64,000 nt of DNA from NCBI RefSeq assembly GCF_014695725.1, contig NZ_JACJOU010000016.1, forward strand, positions 155,786 to 219,785, written 5' to 3'. The position numbers and the translations under genes are program-made. Below, one piece after another: positions 36,558 to 45,396 of the stretch; position 1 is the stretch's first letter; the number at the start of each line of letters is the position of its first letter. Source of the stretch: Microcoleus sp. FACHB-672 (GTDB lineage Bacteria; Cyanobacteriota; Cyanobacteriia; Cyanobacteriales; Oscillatoriaceae). Below the pieces are notes generated by a model, which searched no databases, was not told the DNA's origin, and saw only the letters and a program-made list of their open reading frames with translations.

Positions 36558-37217
36558 ATGCCCCATTCCCTCTTCAACGTGAGCTACTATCAACAACAGC
36601 AAAATGTCTTTGAGCTTGACTACCTCAGCAAATTGCAGGGAGAAATTTTAGCCAGTCCCTACTTTGCAGTCAACAATCTCAACCGCGACTTTATCGGGAC
36701 TAAAGGATTTTCACTCGTTTTTCATGGCTCTGGATTAAGTGAAGTTGAACAAAAATTTCCTTTCTTTAAACCTTATTTAAAAATGGCATTGCAGCCAAAT
36801 TGTAATGCCTTTTATCTCAATCCCTTACTGCTAAAAAATGGCTCCCGCGTTGATCCTCATATCGACCGCAGCCTGCGTTCCTATTGCAAAACAATTGAGC
36901 CGCCAGCCGTTGTCAGCGTCCTTTATGTGCAAGTCCCGTCGGCACTCGAAGGCGGAGAACTCGTGCTGCGTAACCACAAGCGCCAAGTCGGGCAAATTCG
37001 CCCTCAATTCAACACTTTGGTTTATTTTCAAGGCAATCTAACCCATTCAGTGAATGAAGTCAAAACTCCCGGAACTCGTCTCAGTCTTGTCTGTGAACAG
37101 TACAGCTTGAGTGAAACTGAACTGCGAGAAATTCCAGAGTTTACACTCGAATCTAGGGCAATTAAGTCAGAGAATAAAGCAGCAAAGCGGGGAGGGCGCA
37201 CTTCCTCCCGCTATTAG
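36558..37217 (+). CDS. 2-oxoglutarate/Fe(II)-dependent oxygenase
   Basis: A 219-residue oxygenase of the prolyl-4-hydroxylase-like group. The iron triad is visible as His101-x-Asp103 (VDPHIDRS) and His163 (LTHSVNEV); Arg174 (GTRLSL) should bind 2-oxoglutarate. GGELVLRNH and NTLVYFQG are typical double-stranded beta-helix strands. The substrate is unknown. The start ATG 36558 has no clear ribosome site, so the first few residues are uncertain. It is followed convergently by the PCP_red gene. Confidence 0.88.
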   Translation: MPHSLFNVSYYQQQQNVFELDYLSKLQGEILASPYFAVNNLNRDFIGTKGFSLVFHGSGLSEVEQKFPFFKPYLKMALQPNCNAFYLNPLLLKNGSRVDPHIDRSLRSYCKTIEPPAVVSVLYVQVPSALEGGELVLRNHKRQVGQIRPQFNTLVYFQGNLTHSVNEVKTPGTRLSLVCEQYSLSETELREIPEFTLESRAIKSENKAAKRGGRTSSRY

Positions 37218-37249
37218 GTAATAGAACACGGATTCTAAGAGAAGATAAT

Positions 37250-37420
37250 TCACTTAGAGTTAAACTTCTGCTTCGCTTGTTCGTAAACTTCTACACTAAT
37301 TTGCCCGATTCCCGCATCTTGAGCAAACTTCTCGATTTTTTTGCGGGCAGCAGGACGAACGAAAAAAGGAATTTCTTTGAGCCGGCTTTCAGCTTCAGGA
37401 GTCCATTCTGGGGTAGTCAT
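37250..37420 (-). CDS. PCP_red domain small protein (ChlB C-terminus-like)
   Basis: A 56-residue protein, starting at the Met of MTTPEWTPEAESRLKEIP. It is a stand-alone PCP_red domain: FFVRPAARKKIEKFAQDAG and ISVEVYEQAKQKF are the recognised signature, also found at the C-terminus of ChlB/BchB of the dark-operative protochlorophyllide reductase. Stand-alone copies occur in many cyanobacteria and their role in chlorophyll synthesis is unproven. I chose ATG 37420; an in-frame upstream start adds 14 residues that do not fit the family. Confidence 0.85.
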   Translation of the reverse strand: MTTPEWTPEAESRLKEIPFFVRPAARKKIEKFAQDAGIGQISVEVYEQAKQKFNSK

Positions 37421-37549
37421 AGTTTCAAGAAGGGCATTGGGGATGGGGCAAGGCTTCGCCAACCTAAAGGTATGGGCATTTAACTAGGATAGTCTGACAC
37501 GTTCATTTTGCCGAGCCAAGCGGAAGTAGAATCTGTGTATGCCGGCGAG

Positions 37550-37602
37550 ACGCTGCGCTATTATCTGCGTATGACTAGCGCCACGCTGCGCTATCATCTG
37601 CG
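37550..37602. repeat. Imperfect 33-bp direct repeat pair
   Basis: ACGCTGCGCTATTATCTGCG (37550-37569) recurs at 37583-37602 with one base change, a 33-bp period, in the gap between the PCP_red and ABC-F genes. A degenerate third unit may lie at about 37530. Function unknown; it may be a remnant of a short intergenic repeat family. Confidence 0.6.
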
Positions 37603-37713
37603 GTTAAAAAAGCCAAGCCAAGCGCTGTGGGACTTTTAATTATATAATCGGCAATCCTTACCTGCCGGCACTGCGCGATAATACACTTAGAGTCTGTGGC
37701 GCAGAAAAACGGA

Positions 37714-39645
37714 ATGAGTATCTTTACACTACAATCGGTTAAAAAAGATTTCGGGATTAAAGAAATCCTCAAGGATGCTAGCTTTAGTCTGGATGCCACG
37801 GATAAAGTGGGCTTAATTGGCACGAATGGTTCTGGCAAGTCAACGCTGTTGAAAATGATTGCCGGTTTAGAACCCATTGATGAGGGTCAAATTTTGGTCA
37901 ATTCTGGCGTCAGAATTGTCTATTTGCCCCAGCAGCCAGACTTAGATGAAAATCACACTGTATTAGAGCAAGTCTTTGCCGATAGCGGTGAACAAATGGC
38001 GATGGTGCGCGAGTATGAGGAACTGTCAAAAAAACTCGCTCACGCGCCTGAAGATAGCCAATTAATGTCTCGTTTGTCTGCTGTGATGCAGAAGATGGAG
38101 ACAGCCGGTGCTTGGGAATTAGAAACCAATGCAAAAATCATTCTTACCAAGTTAGGAATCGAAGATTTTGAGGCTCGGATCGGGTCTTTATCGGGCGGTT
38201 ATCGCAAACGAATTGCCCTAGCTGCCGCGTTGCTCTCAGAACCTGATGTGTTGTTGATGGATGAACCAACAAACCATCTGGATGCGCTATCTGTTGAATG
38301 GTTGCAAAGTTATTTAAACCGCTTTCGCGGGGCAATTTTGCTAATTACTCACGACCGCTATTTTCTGGATCGGGTCACCAATCGGATTGTCGAAATTGAC
38401 CGGGGCGATCTCTACAGTTATGCCGGCAACTATTCCTATTATCTGGAGAAAAAAGCCCTTTCCGAAGATTCAGCAGCCAGTTCTCAACGCAAACATCAAG
38501 GGGTATTGCGTCGCGAGTTGGAATGGCTAAAAAGAGGGCCAAAAGCTCGGAGTACGAAACAAAAAGCTCGGATTGATCGGATTCGGGATATGCAGGCAAC
38601 TGAGTTTAAACAGGTTCAAGGGAAAGTTGATATTGCCACTCCCGGACGTCGGATTGGTAAGAAAGTGATTGAGCTGGAAAATGTTTGCAAAAGTTACGAT
38701 GAGCGGACTTTAATCAGCAATTTCACTTACAAATTTAGTCCAGAAGATCGCATTGGAATTATCGGTGGAAACGGTGCCGGTAAATCAACATTGATGGATA
38801 TGATTACGGGGCGCGTTCAGCCTGATTCCGGAAAAGTTGATATTGGTACAACCATTCACATCGGTTATTTTGACCAGCATTCTGAAGAATTGCTCGCCGC
38901 TTTGAATGAAGAGCAGCGTGTAATTGACTACATTAAGGAGGAGGGAGAGTTTGTCAAAATCGCCGACGGAACTCAGATAAGTGCCTCTCAAATGTTAGAG
39001 CGTTTCTTATTTCCCGGAAATCAGCAATACGCGCCCATTCATAAACTTTCCGGGGGTGAAAAACGTCGTCTGTTTTTGCTACGAGTTTTAATGGGTGCGC
39101 CCAATGTCTTGATTTTAGATGAACCGACGAATGACTTGGATGTGCAAACATTAGCGGTGCTAGAAGACTATCTCGAAGATTTCAACGGCTGTGTCATTGC
39201 AGTTTCCCACGATCGCTATTTCCTTGATCGCACCGTAGAAACAATTTTTGCCTTTGAAGAAGGAGGCACTCTTCGTCAGTATCCTGGCAATTATTCGGTT
39301 TACTTAGAATTCAAGCAGGTAGAAGAGGAAGAAGCGGCGCGTCAGAATACAAATTCTAAGGAGAAGAAGGAAGAAAAAACGAAATCTTGGAAAACAGATC
39401 GGCAATCTTATGATAGCAAAGGGCAACGCAAGCTTTCATCCAAAGAACGGCGCGAGTATGAGACGTTAGAAGGCAAAATTGCTCAATTAGAAGCGGAAAA
39501 AGCTGAAGTGGAGAAAGCCCTTTACAATGCACCTCCGGGTACGGTTTCTAAGGTGCAAGAATTGCATGAAAAGGTGGGAGCTTTAGCTGAGGCAATTGAA
39601 GCGGCAACTGAACGATGGATGGAGTTAGCTGAGATAGACTCTTGA
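37714..39645 (+). CDS. ABC-F family ATPase (translation/antibiotic-resistance type)
   Basis: A 643-residue soluble protein with two ABC ATPase domains in tandem and no membrane segments. Domain 1 has GTNGSGKST (36-44), LSGGYRKR and LLMDEPTNHLD; domain 2 has GGNGAGKST, LSGGEKRR and LILDEPTNDLD. The linker contains the arm and P-site tRNA-interacting region; a charged C-terminal coiled coil (from about residue 560) is like that of Uup. ABC-F proteins act on ribosomes, relieving stalls or protecting against antibiotics. I start at ATG 37714 (MSIFTLQSV); GTG 37696 is in frame but less conserved. Confidence 0.94.
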   Translation: MSIFTLQSVKKDFGIKEILKDASFSLDATDKVGLIGTNGSGKSTLLKMIAGLEPIDEGQILVNSGVRIVYLPQQPDLDENHTVLEQVFADSGEQMAMVREYEELSKKLAHAPEDSQLMSRLSAVMQKMETAGAWELETNAKIILTKLGIEDFEARIGSLSGGYRKRIALAAALLSEPDVLLMDEPTNHLDALSVEWLQSYLNRFRGAILLITHDRYFLDRVTNRIVEIDRGDLYSYAGNYSYYLEKKALSEDSAASSQRKHQGVLRRELEWLKRGPKARSTKQKARIDRIRDMQATEFKQVQGKVDIATPGRRIGKKVIELENVCKSYDERTLISNFTYKFSPEDRIGIIGGNGAGKSTLMDMITGRVQPDSGKVDIGTTIHIGYFDQHSEELLAALNEEQRVIDYIKEEGEFVKIADGTQISASQMLERFLFPGNQQYAPIHKLSGGEKRRLFLLRVLMGAPNVLILDEPTNDLDVQTLAVLEDYLEDFNGCVIAVSHDRYFLDRTVETIFAFEEGGTLRQYPGNYSVYLEFKQVEEEEAARQNTNSKEKKEEKTKSWKTDRQSYDSKGQRKLSSKERREYETLEGKIAQLEAEKAEVEKALYNAPPGTVSKVQELHEKVGALAEAIEAATERWMELAEIDS

Positions 39646-39674
39646 TGATAATTTCGCTGGAGTGAAAGAAAGAT

Positions 39675-40259
39675 ATGACTGCGATTACCCTGAATTTCCC
39701 CTCAATTTTGGCCTTAACGGATGAGCAATTTTATCAGCTGTGTCAGGCAAATGCTGATTTAAGATTGGAACGCACAAATGCAGGAGAATTAATTATTATG
39801 CCACCAACAGGAGGGGAAACGGGTCATCGTAATTCGAGAATCAATCAACAACTGCTAAATTGGTCAGATACGAATAATTTAGGAATTGCGTTCGATTCTT
39901 CCACCGGCTTCAAGTTACCCAACGGTGCAGAGCGTTCTCCCGATGCGAGTTGGGTGCGCCGCGAGCGCTGGGAAGCCTTGAGTGCAGAGCAAAAACGAAA
40001 ATTTCTACCGTTGTCTCCTGATTTTGTGGTGGAGTTACGCTCTGAAAGTGATTCTCTAACAAAATTACAAGCAAAAATGCAAGAATATATCGATAATGGC
40101 ACTCGATTAGGTTGGCTAATTGACCCCCAGACGCAGCAGGTAGAAATTTATCGTTCAGGACGGGAAGTGGAAATATTACAGAACCCAAATACGCTATCGG
40201 GAGAGGATGTTGTATTGGGGTTTGAATTGAATTTGCAGCCAATTTTTTCCAACGTTTAA
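39675..40259 (+). CDS. Uma2 family protein (DUF820)
   Basis: A 194-residue member of the Uma2/DUF820 family, greatly expanded in cyanobacteria. It has the PD-(D/E)XK nuclease fold: ERSPDASWVRRERW, then the catalytic PDFVVELRSESDSL, then LGWLIDPQTQQVEIYR. Nuclease activity in vivo has rarely been shown. ATG 39675 is 29 bases after the ABC-F stop, with GAAAGA upstream, so they may be co-transcribed. Two more family members lie at 44465 and 56631. Confidence 0.9.
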   Translation: MTAITLNFPSILALTDEQFYQLCQANADLRLERTNAGELIIMPPTGGETGHRNSRINQQLLNWSDTNNLGIAFDSSTGFKLPNGAERSPDASWVRRERWEALSAEQKRKFLPLSPDFVVELRSESDSLTKLQAKMQEYIDNGTRLGWLIDPQTQQVEIYRSGREVEILQNPNTLSGEDVVLGFELNLQPIFSNV

Positions 40260-40334
40260 AGTCTAATTGTAATTATTTATAAGATAGGTAGAGCGAGCGC
40301 AGATCCTTAACACCAGCCTGCTCAGAAATCGACT

Positions 40335-41459
40335 TTAATAAAGCTCATACTTTAATAAAGTACAGGCTAAGGAACCATTATAAACCGGCAGCCGGCGAGA
40401 GGTTTTCAAGCCAACTCTTTTTGCTAACTCTTTATTGCCGGTTAAGATATAAGCCGTCCAACCTTTGAAACGCTGCTTAAAAACATCACCCAGCAATTTA
40501 TAAAAATTTCCTAATTCCTGAGCATCTCCTAACCTTTCTCCGTAAGGAGGGTTGCAAATTAAAATTCCACTATCTGCCGGCGCTTCCAGGAAATATAATT
40601 CTGTTTGGGCGAATTTTATATATTTTGTTAGCCCACATTCTGCGGCATTACTACGCGCTTGCTTAAGAATATCACCGTCCCGATCACTTCCATAAATCGG
40701 AGCCTTGAGTTCGTCTAACTGGCTGTTTTTTGCTTCCTCTAGCAATTCCTGCCATAGGGAATCATCATAATCGCGCCAGCTCATAAAACCAAAGTTTTCT
40801 CTAAACAATCCGGGTGCAATATTTAAAGCTTTTAAACCCGCCTCTAAAGGCAAAGTCCCAGAGCCACAAAGGGGATCTAAAAAAGGCAGATTGGGTGTGT
40901 ATTCTGCCATGTCGAGAATTGCGGCGGCTAAAGTTTCTTTAAGAGGGGCTTTTCCCATTGCCGGTCTGTATCCGCGCCGGTGTAAACTTGAACCGGAACT
41001 ATTTAAACTAAGGATGCAACGATCTTCATGAATGTGGACATCAATCTCTAAATCGGGATTGTGCGGATCGACATTAGACCTTTTACCAAAGTTGCTACGC
41101 TGTTGGTCTACAATTGCATTTTTAACTTGTAGTGCTGTGAAGTGAGTGTGGTTAAGTAATTGATTGCCGCCGGTGCAGTTCACCGCTAGAGTATTATCAG
41201 GATGGAGATAGTCATCCCAGGAGATTTTTTGCACTTCACGATAAAGCATATCGCCGTGAAGACAACGAAATTCTCGAATGGGTACTAACACTCGAAAAAT
41301 TGTCCTCGCCCACAGATTCACTTTGTAAAGCAAAGCTTTATCTCCAGCAAAATGCACCCCTGTGAAGTCAGGGCGAACTTCTAAGGCACCCAAGCGTTCT
41401 AGTTCTTGGGCGGCAATGGGTTCTAGACCGCGAGCAACAGTAGCAAAGTAGTGATTCAT
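40335..41459 (-). CDS. THUMP-domain RNA methyltransferase (RlmL/Trm-like)
   Basis: A 374-residue class I SAM-dependent RNA methyltransferase. Residues 1-155 form a ferredoxin-like plus THUMP RNA-binding region (FATVARGLEPIAAQELERLG). The catalytic domain has DPLCGSGTLPLEAGL (SAM motif I) and ICNPPYGERLGD, the NPPY motif of base N-methyltransferases. It resembles the N-terminal half of RlmL and cyanobacterial single-domain homologues; the modified nucleotide is not known. Start ATG 41459. Confidence 0.92.
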   Translation of the reverse strand: MNHYFATVARGLEPIAAQELERLGALEVRPDFTGVHFAGDKALLYKVNLWARTIFRVLVPIREFRCLHGDMLYREVQKISWDDYLHPDNTLAVNCTGGNQLLNHTHFTALQVKNAIVDQQRSNFGKRSNVDPHNPDLEIDVHIHEDRCILSLNSSGSSLHRRGYRPAMGKAPLKETLAAAILDMAEYTPNLPFLDPLCGSGTLPLEAGLKALNIAPGLFRENFGFMSWRDYDDSLWQELLEEAKNSQLDELKAPIYGSDRDGDILKQARSNAAECGLTKYIKFAQTELYFLEAPADSGILICNPPYGERLGDAQELGNFYKLLGDVFKQRFKGWTAYILTGNKELAKRVGLKTSRRLPVYNGSLACTLLKYELY

Positions 41460-41703
41460 GGTCTAGTTATTATCTCCGAAATCGGCGATGAATGTGGCGT
41501 TAATTGCAGAATTAATCGGGCTTTCTGGCGAGAAGACACATCTGTACAAGTCAAAAACACAATGGCATTGAGTAAATTTGAGAGCCTTTTGCCCAAAGTC
41601 GCTCAAGCGTGTTTTTGCTTTAATATAGTTTAGCAGTGGGTGAGGACTTACACGTTCTCTATACCACAAAAACTGTCAATCATCAAATGAGTAAGGAAAA
41701 TTT

Positions 41704-42123
41704 ATGACCCGCGCGATAATGGAAACCGACAAAGGCACGATCAACTTGGAATTATTTGATCAAGATGCCCCAAATACGGTCAAAAATTTTGTAGAACTCT
41801 CTGAAAAAGGTTTTTACGACGGCCTAATTTTCCACCGAGTCATCAATAATTTTATGGTTCAAGGTGGCTGTCCTCAAGGCACTGGCACAGGTGGCCCTGG
41901 CTATAAAATCAAGTGTGAAATTAACAAGAACAAGCATCTCGCCGGCACCCTATCAATGGCTCATGCCGGTCGTGATACAGGGGGCAGCCAATTCTTTATT
42001 TGTCATTCCCCTCAACCTCATTTAGATGGAATGCACACCACCTTTGGAAAAACCGAAGACATGGATGTTGTGAATGCCATTCGCAAGGGTGACAAAATTC
42101 TTTCCGTCAAAATTGAGAAATAG
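41704..42123 (+). CDS. Cyclophilin-type peptidyl-prolyl isomerase
   Basis: A 139-residue compact cyclophilin with no signal peptide, so cytoplasmic. The catalytic and binding residues are in [43 protein letters not shown] and HTTFGK. It catalyses cis-trans isomerisation of prolyl bonds. It starts at ATG 41704 with AAGGAAAA just upstream. A hairpin with the cyanobacterial repeat sequence follows the stop and probably terminates the message. Confidence 0.95.
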   Translation: MTRAIMETDKGTINLELFDQDAPNTVKNFVELSEKGFYDGLIFHRVINNFMVQGGCPQGTGTGGPGYKIKCEINKNKHLAGTLSMAHAGRDTGGSQFFICHSPQPHLDGMHTTFGKTEDMDVVNAIRKGDKILSVKIEK

Positions 42124-42140
42124 TTTAAAACTTGTGTAAC

Positions 42141-42182
42141 TTCAGAGACGTGTTCGCTTTGCCGGCGAGCGCGTCTCTGAAA
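42141..42182 (+). terminator. Hairpin repeat after cyclophilin, probable terminator
   Basis: TTCAGAGACG (42141-42150) pairs with CGTCTCTGAA (42173-42182), extended inward by wobble pairs; the loop is GCCGGC-containing. The AGAGACG.../...CGTCTCT pattern is a known style of dispersed intergenic palindrome in cyanobacteria. It lies 18 bases after the stop. Confidence 0.65.
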
Positions 42183-42252
42183 CTAATTTATAAATAAATT
42201 ACCGTTATCCAAATAATATTTAATTTCAAAGTAATCACTTCACTTTAAAGTA

Positions 42253-42738
42253 ATGCTATATTCCCAAACCCAAGACCTTTACCGCACCTGTACCCATTTT
42301 TTAGAAAAAGACCCCAAGCAGCGTTTACAGGCACTTCAGGAAATGGGGCTAGCACGTTACGATTTTTTGACACAAATGCCACTGACTGAGGCTAATATAA
42401 CTTGTGTGATGCGGTTTCTGGGTAATCGACATCGGGTTAAATTTCCGAATCTCCAAGGAGCAGATTTATCAGGATTAGTTCTCGATGGTGTAAACTTCAT
42501 TCGAGGGGATTTAACTGGAGCAAATTTGCGAGGAAGCCGTTTAATCAATGCGGATCTTTTATTTGCAAATTTTACTCAAGCAGATTTGAGAAATGCTGAT
42601 TTAAGCGGAGCCACGCTTAATGAAACAATTTGGTTAGATGCTTTAGTTGATGGATGCGAGTTTGAAGCCGGCATTGGATTGACAAATGAGCAGCGCATAA
42701 ATTTAAAAATTCGCGGAGCAAAATTCAGCCGACATTAA
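42253..42738 (+). CDS. Pentapeptide-repeat protein
   Basis: A 161-residue soluble protein. The N-terminal 65 residues are helical; from about residue 66 there are ten to twelve A(D/N)LXX units (GADLSGLVLDGVNFIRGDLT and so on), which form a right-handed four-sided beta helix. A short variable cap ends it. Such proteins range from HetL-like regulators to gyrase-binding DNA mimics; this one has no specific marker. Twenty-six bases separate it from the potassium-channel gene, so they are probably an operon. Confidence 0.9.
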   Translation: MLYSQTQDLYRTCTHFLEKDPKQRLQALQEMGLARYDFLTQMPLTEANITCVMRFLGNRHRVKFPNLQGADLSGLVLDGVNFIRGDLTGANLRGSRLINADLLFANFTQADLRNADLSGATLNETIWLDALVDGCEFEAGIGLTNEQRINLKIRGAKFSRH

Positions 42739-42764
42739 TATAAACCTCAAAAAAGCAACAATTT

Positions 42765-43646
42765 ATGGTCAAAAGGCATCACCCAACCCCACCACTCCTT
42801 GGCAGCCGAAATAGCCGATTGAACGTTATCCGTCGGGGTGTCTTACGCTCCTATCGAAGCGATCTCTATCATTTTTTAGTCACCCTTTCTTGGCCGGGAT
42901 TTTTAGCGCTAATTACTTTATCTTATGTGGCTGCCAACACTTTATTCGCTCTAGCTTACTTGGCGGGAGGTGATTGCATTGAGAATGCTCAACCAGGCTC
43001 TTTTCGAGACACTTTTGTCTTTAGTGTGCAGACAATGGCAACTATCGGCTACGGCTCAATGTACCCCCGCACCAACTACGCGCATGGGTTGGTCGCCCTC
43101 GAAGCGCTCGTGGGTTTGTTGGGGTTTGCAATGGGCACCGGCATCATGTTTGCGCGGTTCTCGCTGCCCACAGCGCGAGTGCTTTTTAGTCGTGTGGCGG
43201 TGATCGCACCTTATGATGGAGTGCCGACGCTGATGTTTCGCACAGCAAATCAGCGCGACAACTTTATTTTAGAAGCGCAAGTGCGGGTAACGTTGGTTCG
43301 CAATGAAGTGACCAAAGAGGGGCATTTCATGCGTCGGTTTTATGATTTACAACTGGTTCGCCGCGAGACACCTATTTTTGCATTAAGTTGGACAGTAATG
43401 CATCAAATTGATGAGACAAGTCCTCTCTATAATGCCACACCGGAATCGTTAGCTGAAGCGGAAACTGAACTCGTAATTACTCTCACCGGCACTGATGAAT
43501 CAGTTTCCCAGACTCTCCACACGCGTCATGCGTTTCTCTCGTCAGAAATTTTGTGGAATATGCGTTTTGTAGACATTTTGTCGAGGATGCCAGACGGACG
43601 ACGCCTCGTGGATTATACCCACTTCCACGATGTGATGCCGGTGTAG
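42765..43646 (+). CDS. Inward-rectifier (Kir-type) potassium channel
   Basis: A 293-residue prokaryotic Kir (KirBac-like) channel. TM1 is at about 41-66, the pore helix and selectivity filter are VQTMATIGYGSMYPR with TIGYG at 93-97, and TM2 at about 107-130. The C-terminal 150 residues form the immunoglobulin-like cytoplasmic domain (TLMFRTANQRDNFILEAQVR ... TLTGTDESVSQTLHTRHAF). Function: K+ conduction across the plasma membrane, probably gated by cytoplasmic ligands. ATG 42765 has no strong ribosome site; translational coupling with the pentapeptide gene is possible. Confidence 0.95.
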   Translation: MVKRHHPTPPLLGSRNSRLNVIRRGVLRSYRSDLYHFLVTLSWPGFLALITLSYVAANTLFALAYLAGGDCIENAQPGSFRDTFVFSVQTMATIGYGSMYPRTNYAHGLVALEALVGLLGFAMGTGIMFARFSLPTARVLFSRVAVIAPYDGVPTLMFRTANQRDNFILEAQVRVTLVRNEVTKEGHFMRRFYDLQLVRRETPIFALSWTVMHQIDETSPLYNATPESLAEAETELVITLTGTDESVSQTLHTRHAFLSSEILWNMRFVDILSRMPDGRRLVDYTHFHDVMPV

Positions 43647-43664
43647 ATTTTTAAATTAATACGC

Positions 43665-44318
43665 TCATAAATTTTCTGTCGTTTTAGGTTGAGCATCTTC
43701 CAAAATAAAATAAAGTGCGCCGCTGAGAACAGCGGCAAAAAAGCACCAAACTGAAACAAATGTCAGGTTATAAAATAGATTAGCTAAGCCAAAGGAAGCG
43801 ATTGCTGCAAGACCAAAGAGCTTAACGGGATGACGCTCTGAAAGGATAAAGGGAAGACTTGTCACGAGTAAGTATAAGTATTTTAAGGGCGCGAATAAAG
43901 GGATAACTGTCAAATCATAAAGTAAGTTCCCTGAAAATTTTTCAAGATGCACGCCTTGGGTTATGACAAATCCAAATAGATAGATTCCCAAACCTGCTCC
44001 TACGATAACCAGTCCGAATATTACTTTTCTTTTTAAGCTGTTTTTCTCACCTAAATAAACGGCGAGAGGGCATAATATAGGCCAGATGCCGGTGGCAAAC
44101 AATAAAAAACCATCCCTAACAACAAGATTGAGGGAAGAAAGCGAGGGATTTCCAAGGGTTAACCAAACAATCCCTCCAAGGAATTGCTGAGTTGCAAATA
44201 AGAAAGGAAAGAGGCCCAATAATCGATAGTCGCTCGATTGAATTTTCTGATAATTTGCAATGCCTAATGCAGAAAGGGTTACTCCTGCTGTAAAACTTGC
44301 GGTTGCAGAAAAGCACAT
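43665..44318 (-). CDS. DUF6629-type membrane protein
   Basis: A 217-residue membrane protein with seven predicted helices. It begins MCFSATASFTAGVTLSALGI, the conserved opening of the DUF6629 family, where the Cys-Phe-Ser stretch is nearly invariant. No catalytic motif; function unknown. Stop codon 18 bases from the convergent Kir gene. Conservation of the N-terminus fixes the start at ATG 44318. Confidence 0.85.
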   Translation of the reverse strand: MCFSATASFTAGVTLSALGIANYQKIQSSDYRLLGLFPFLFATQQFLGGIVWLTLGNPSLSSLNLVVRDGFLLFATGIWPILCPLAVYLGEKNSLKRKVIFGLVIVGAGLGIYLFGFVITQGVHLEKFSGNLLYDLTVIPLFAPLKYLYLLVTSLPFILSERHPVKLFGLAAIASFGLANLFYNLTFVSVWCFFAAVLSGALYFILEDAQPKTTENL

Positions 44319-44464
44319 AATCGCGTTCCTCGGAGTTGTTTTGAAATACTTGAAAGATAATAAAATTCTTTAGAGTCGGTTATAAAAAACTTTGTTAATA
44401 TCGGATAGAATGAGCTGGAAATGAATGCTAAAATTGAAATTAGCCAAATATAAGCAAAATTTTT

Positions 44465-45124
44465 ATGTCTCTAACACCTCAGCAATTAGAATTCTTGATG
44501 CCCGATGCTACTCAACTAGAGAGTGATGAACCAGAAATGGAAAGTACATTGCACTATGTTCAGCTAGCGCTGTTGGTTTCTTGTCTGGAATGGCTATGGC
44601 GAGACAGAAATGATTACTTTATCGGCGCAAATCTCACAATATATTTTAGCCGGCAACAATTAAAAAATCGAGACTTCAGAGGGCCAGATTTTTTCCTAGT
44701 CACCCCGACTCAGAAGCGTCCCCGTAAATCTTGGGTCGTTTGGGAAGAAAATGGTAAATACCCGAATTTGATCATAGAATTGCTTTCTGATTCTACTGCA
44801 ACCGTTGACAGGGAATTCAAGAAAAACCTTTATCAAAACGAATTTCGCACCCCCGAATACTTTTGGTTTTCTCCAGAAAGTTTAGAGTTCGCAGGCTTCC
44901 GATTATTAGGCCAAAGATACCTGGAAATTACGTCTAATGAAGCAGGACTGCGTTGGAGCGAAAGTCTCAATCTTTATTTAGGCATTTTAGATGGAAAACT
45001 GCGCTACTTCACTGCTGAAAGAGAATTAGTACCCACCCCAGAAGAGGCGGCAATTCAAGCACAGCAACGTGCTGAACAATTGGCAGCACAATTACGGGCA
45101 TTGGGAGTGGAACCTGACGCTTAA
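44465..45124 (+). CDS. Uma2 family protein (DUF820)
   Basis: A 219-residue member of the Uma2/DUF820 PD-(D/E)XK-fold family. It has FRGPDFFLVTP, PNLIIELLSDSTATVD and FKKNLYQNEFRTPEYFWFS, the usual order of strands with the active-site Asp and Glu. The C-terminal 40 residues (PTPEEAAIQAQQRAEQLAAQ) form a coiled-coil tail typical of one cyanobacterial sub-type. It diverges from the DUF6629 gene. Function unproven. Confidence 0.9.
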   Translation: MSLTPQQLEFLMPDATQLESDEPEMESTLHYVQLALLVSCLEWLWRDRNDYFIGANLTIYFSRQQLKNRDFRGPDFFLVTPTQKRPRKSWVVWEENGKYPNLIIELLSDSTATVDREFKKNLYQNEFRTPEYFWFSPESLEFAGFRLLGQRYLEITSNEAGLRWSESLNLYLGILDGKLRYFTAERELVPTPEEAAIQAQQRAEQLAAQLRALGVEPDA

Positions 45125-45396
45125 AGATCAATAGGGTTTAAATAATCGCCAGCTATATTTTTAGGGAAGATCTAGACCCCCAGTTACCTTAAATCACTTC
45201 TGAACACTAAGGAACCTAGCTTCTATAAAAAACTGAGTTCTTTACAGTCATGATTTTCAAAATAAGAGATAAATGCTATATATAAAACACGACCAGAAAC
45301 CACAAAGGTTCCTCTCATAAAAAATACTGCCCTAAACCAGATAATTTTAAAATCAGCGTAAATAATTTGACATTTTATTAACATTGAAAGTAAAGA

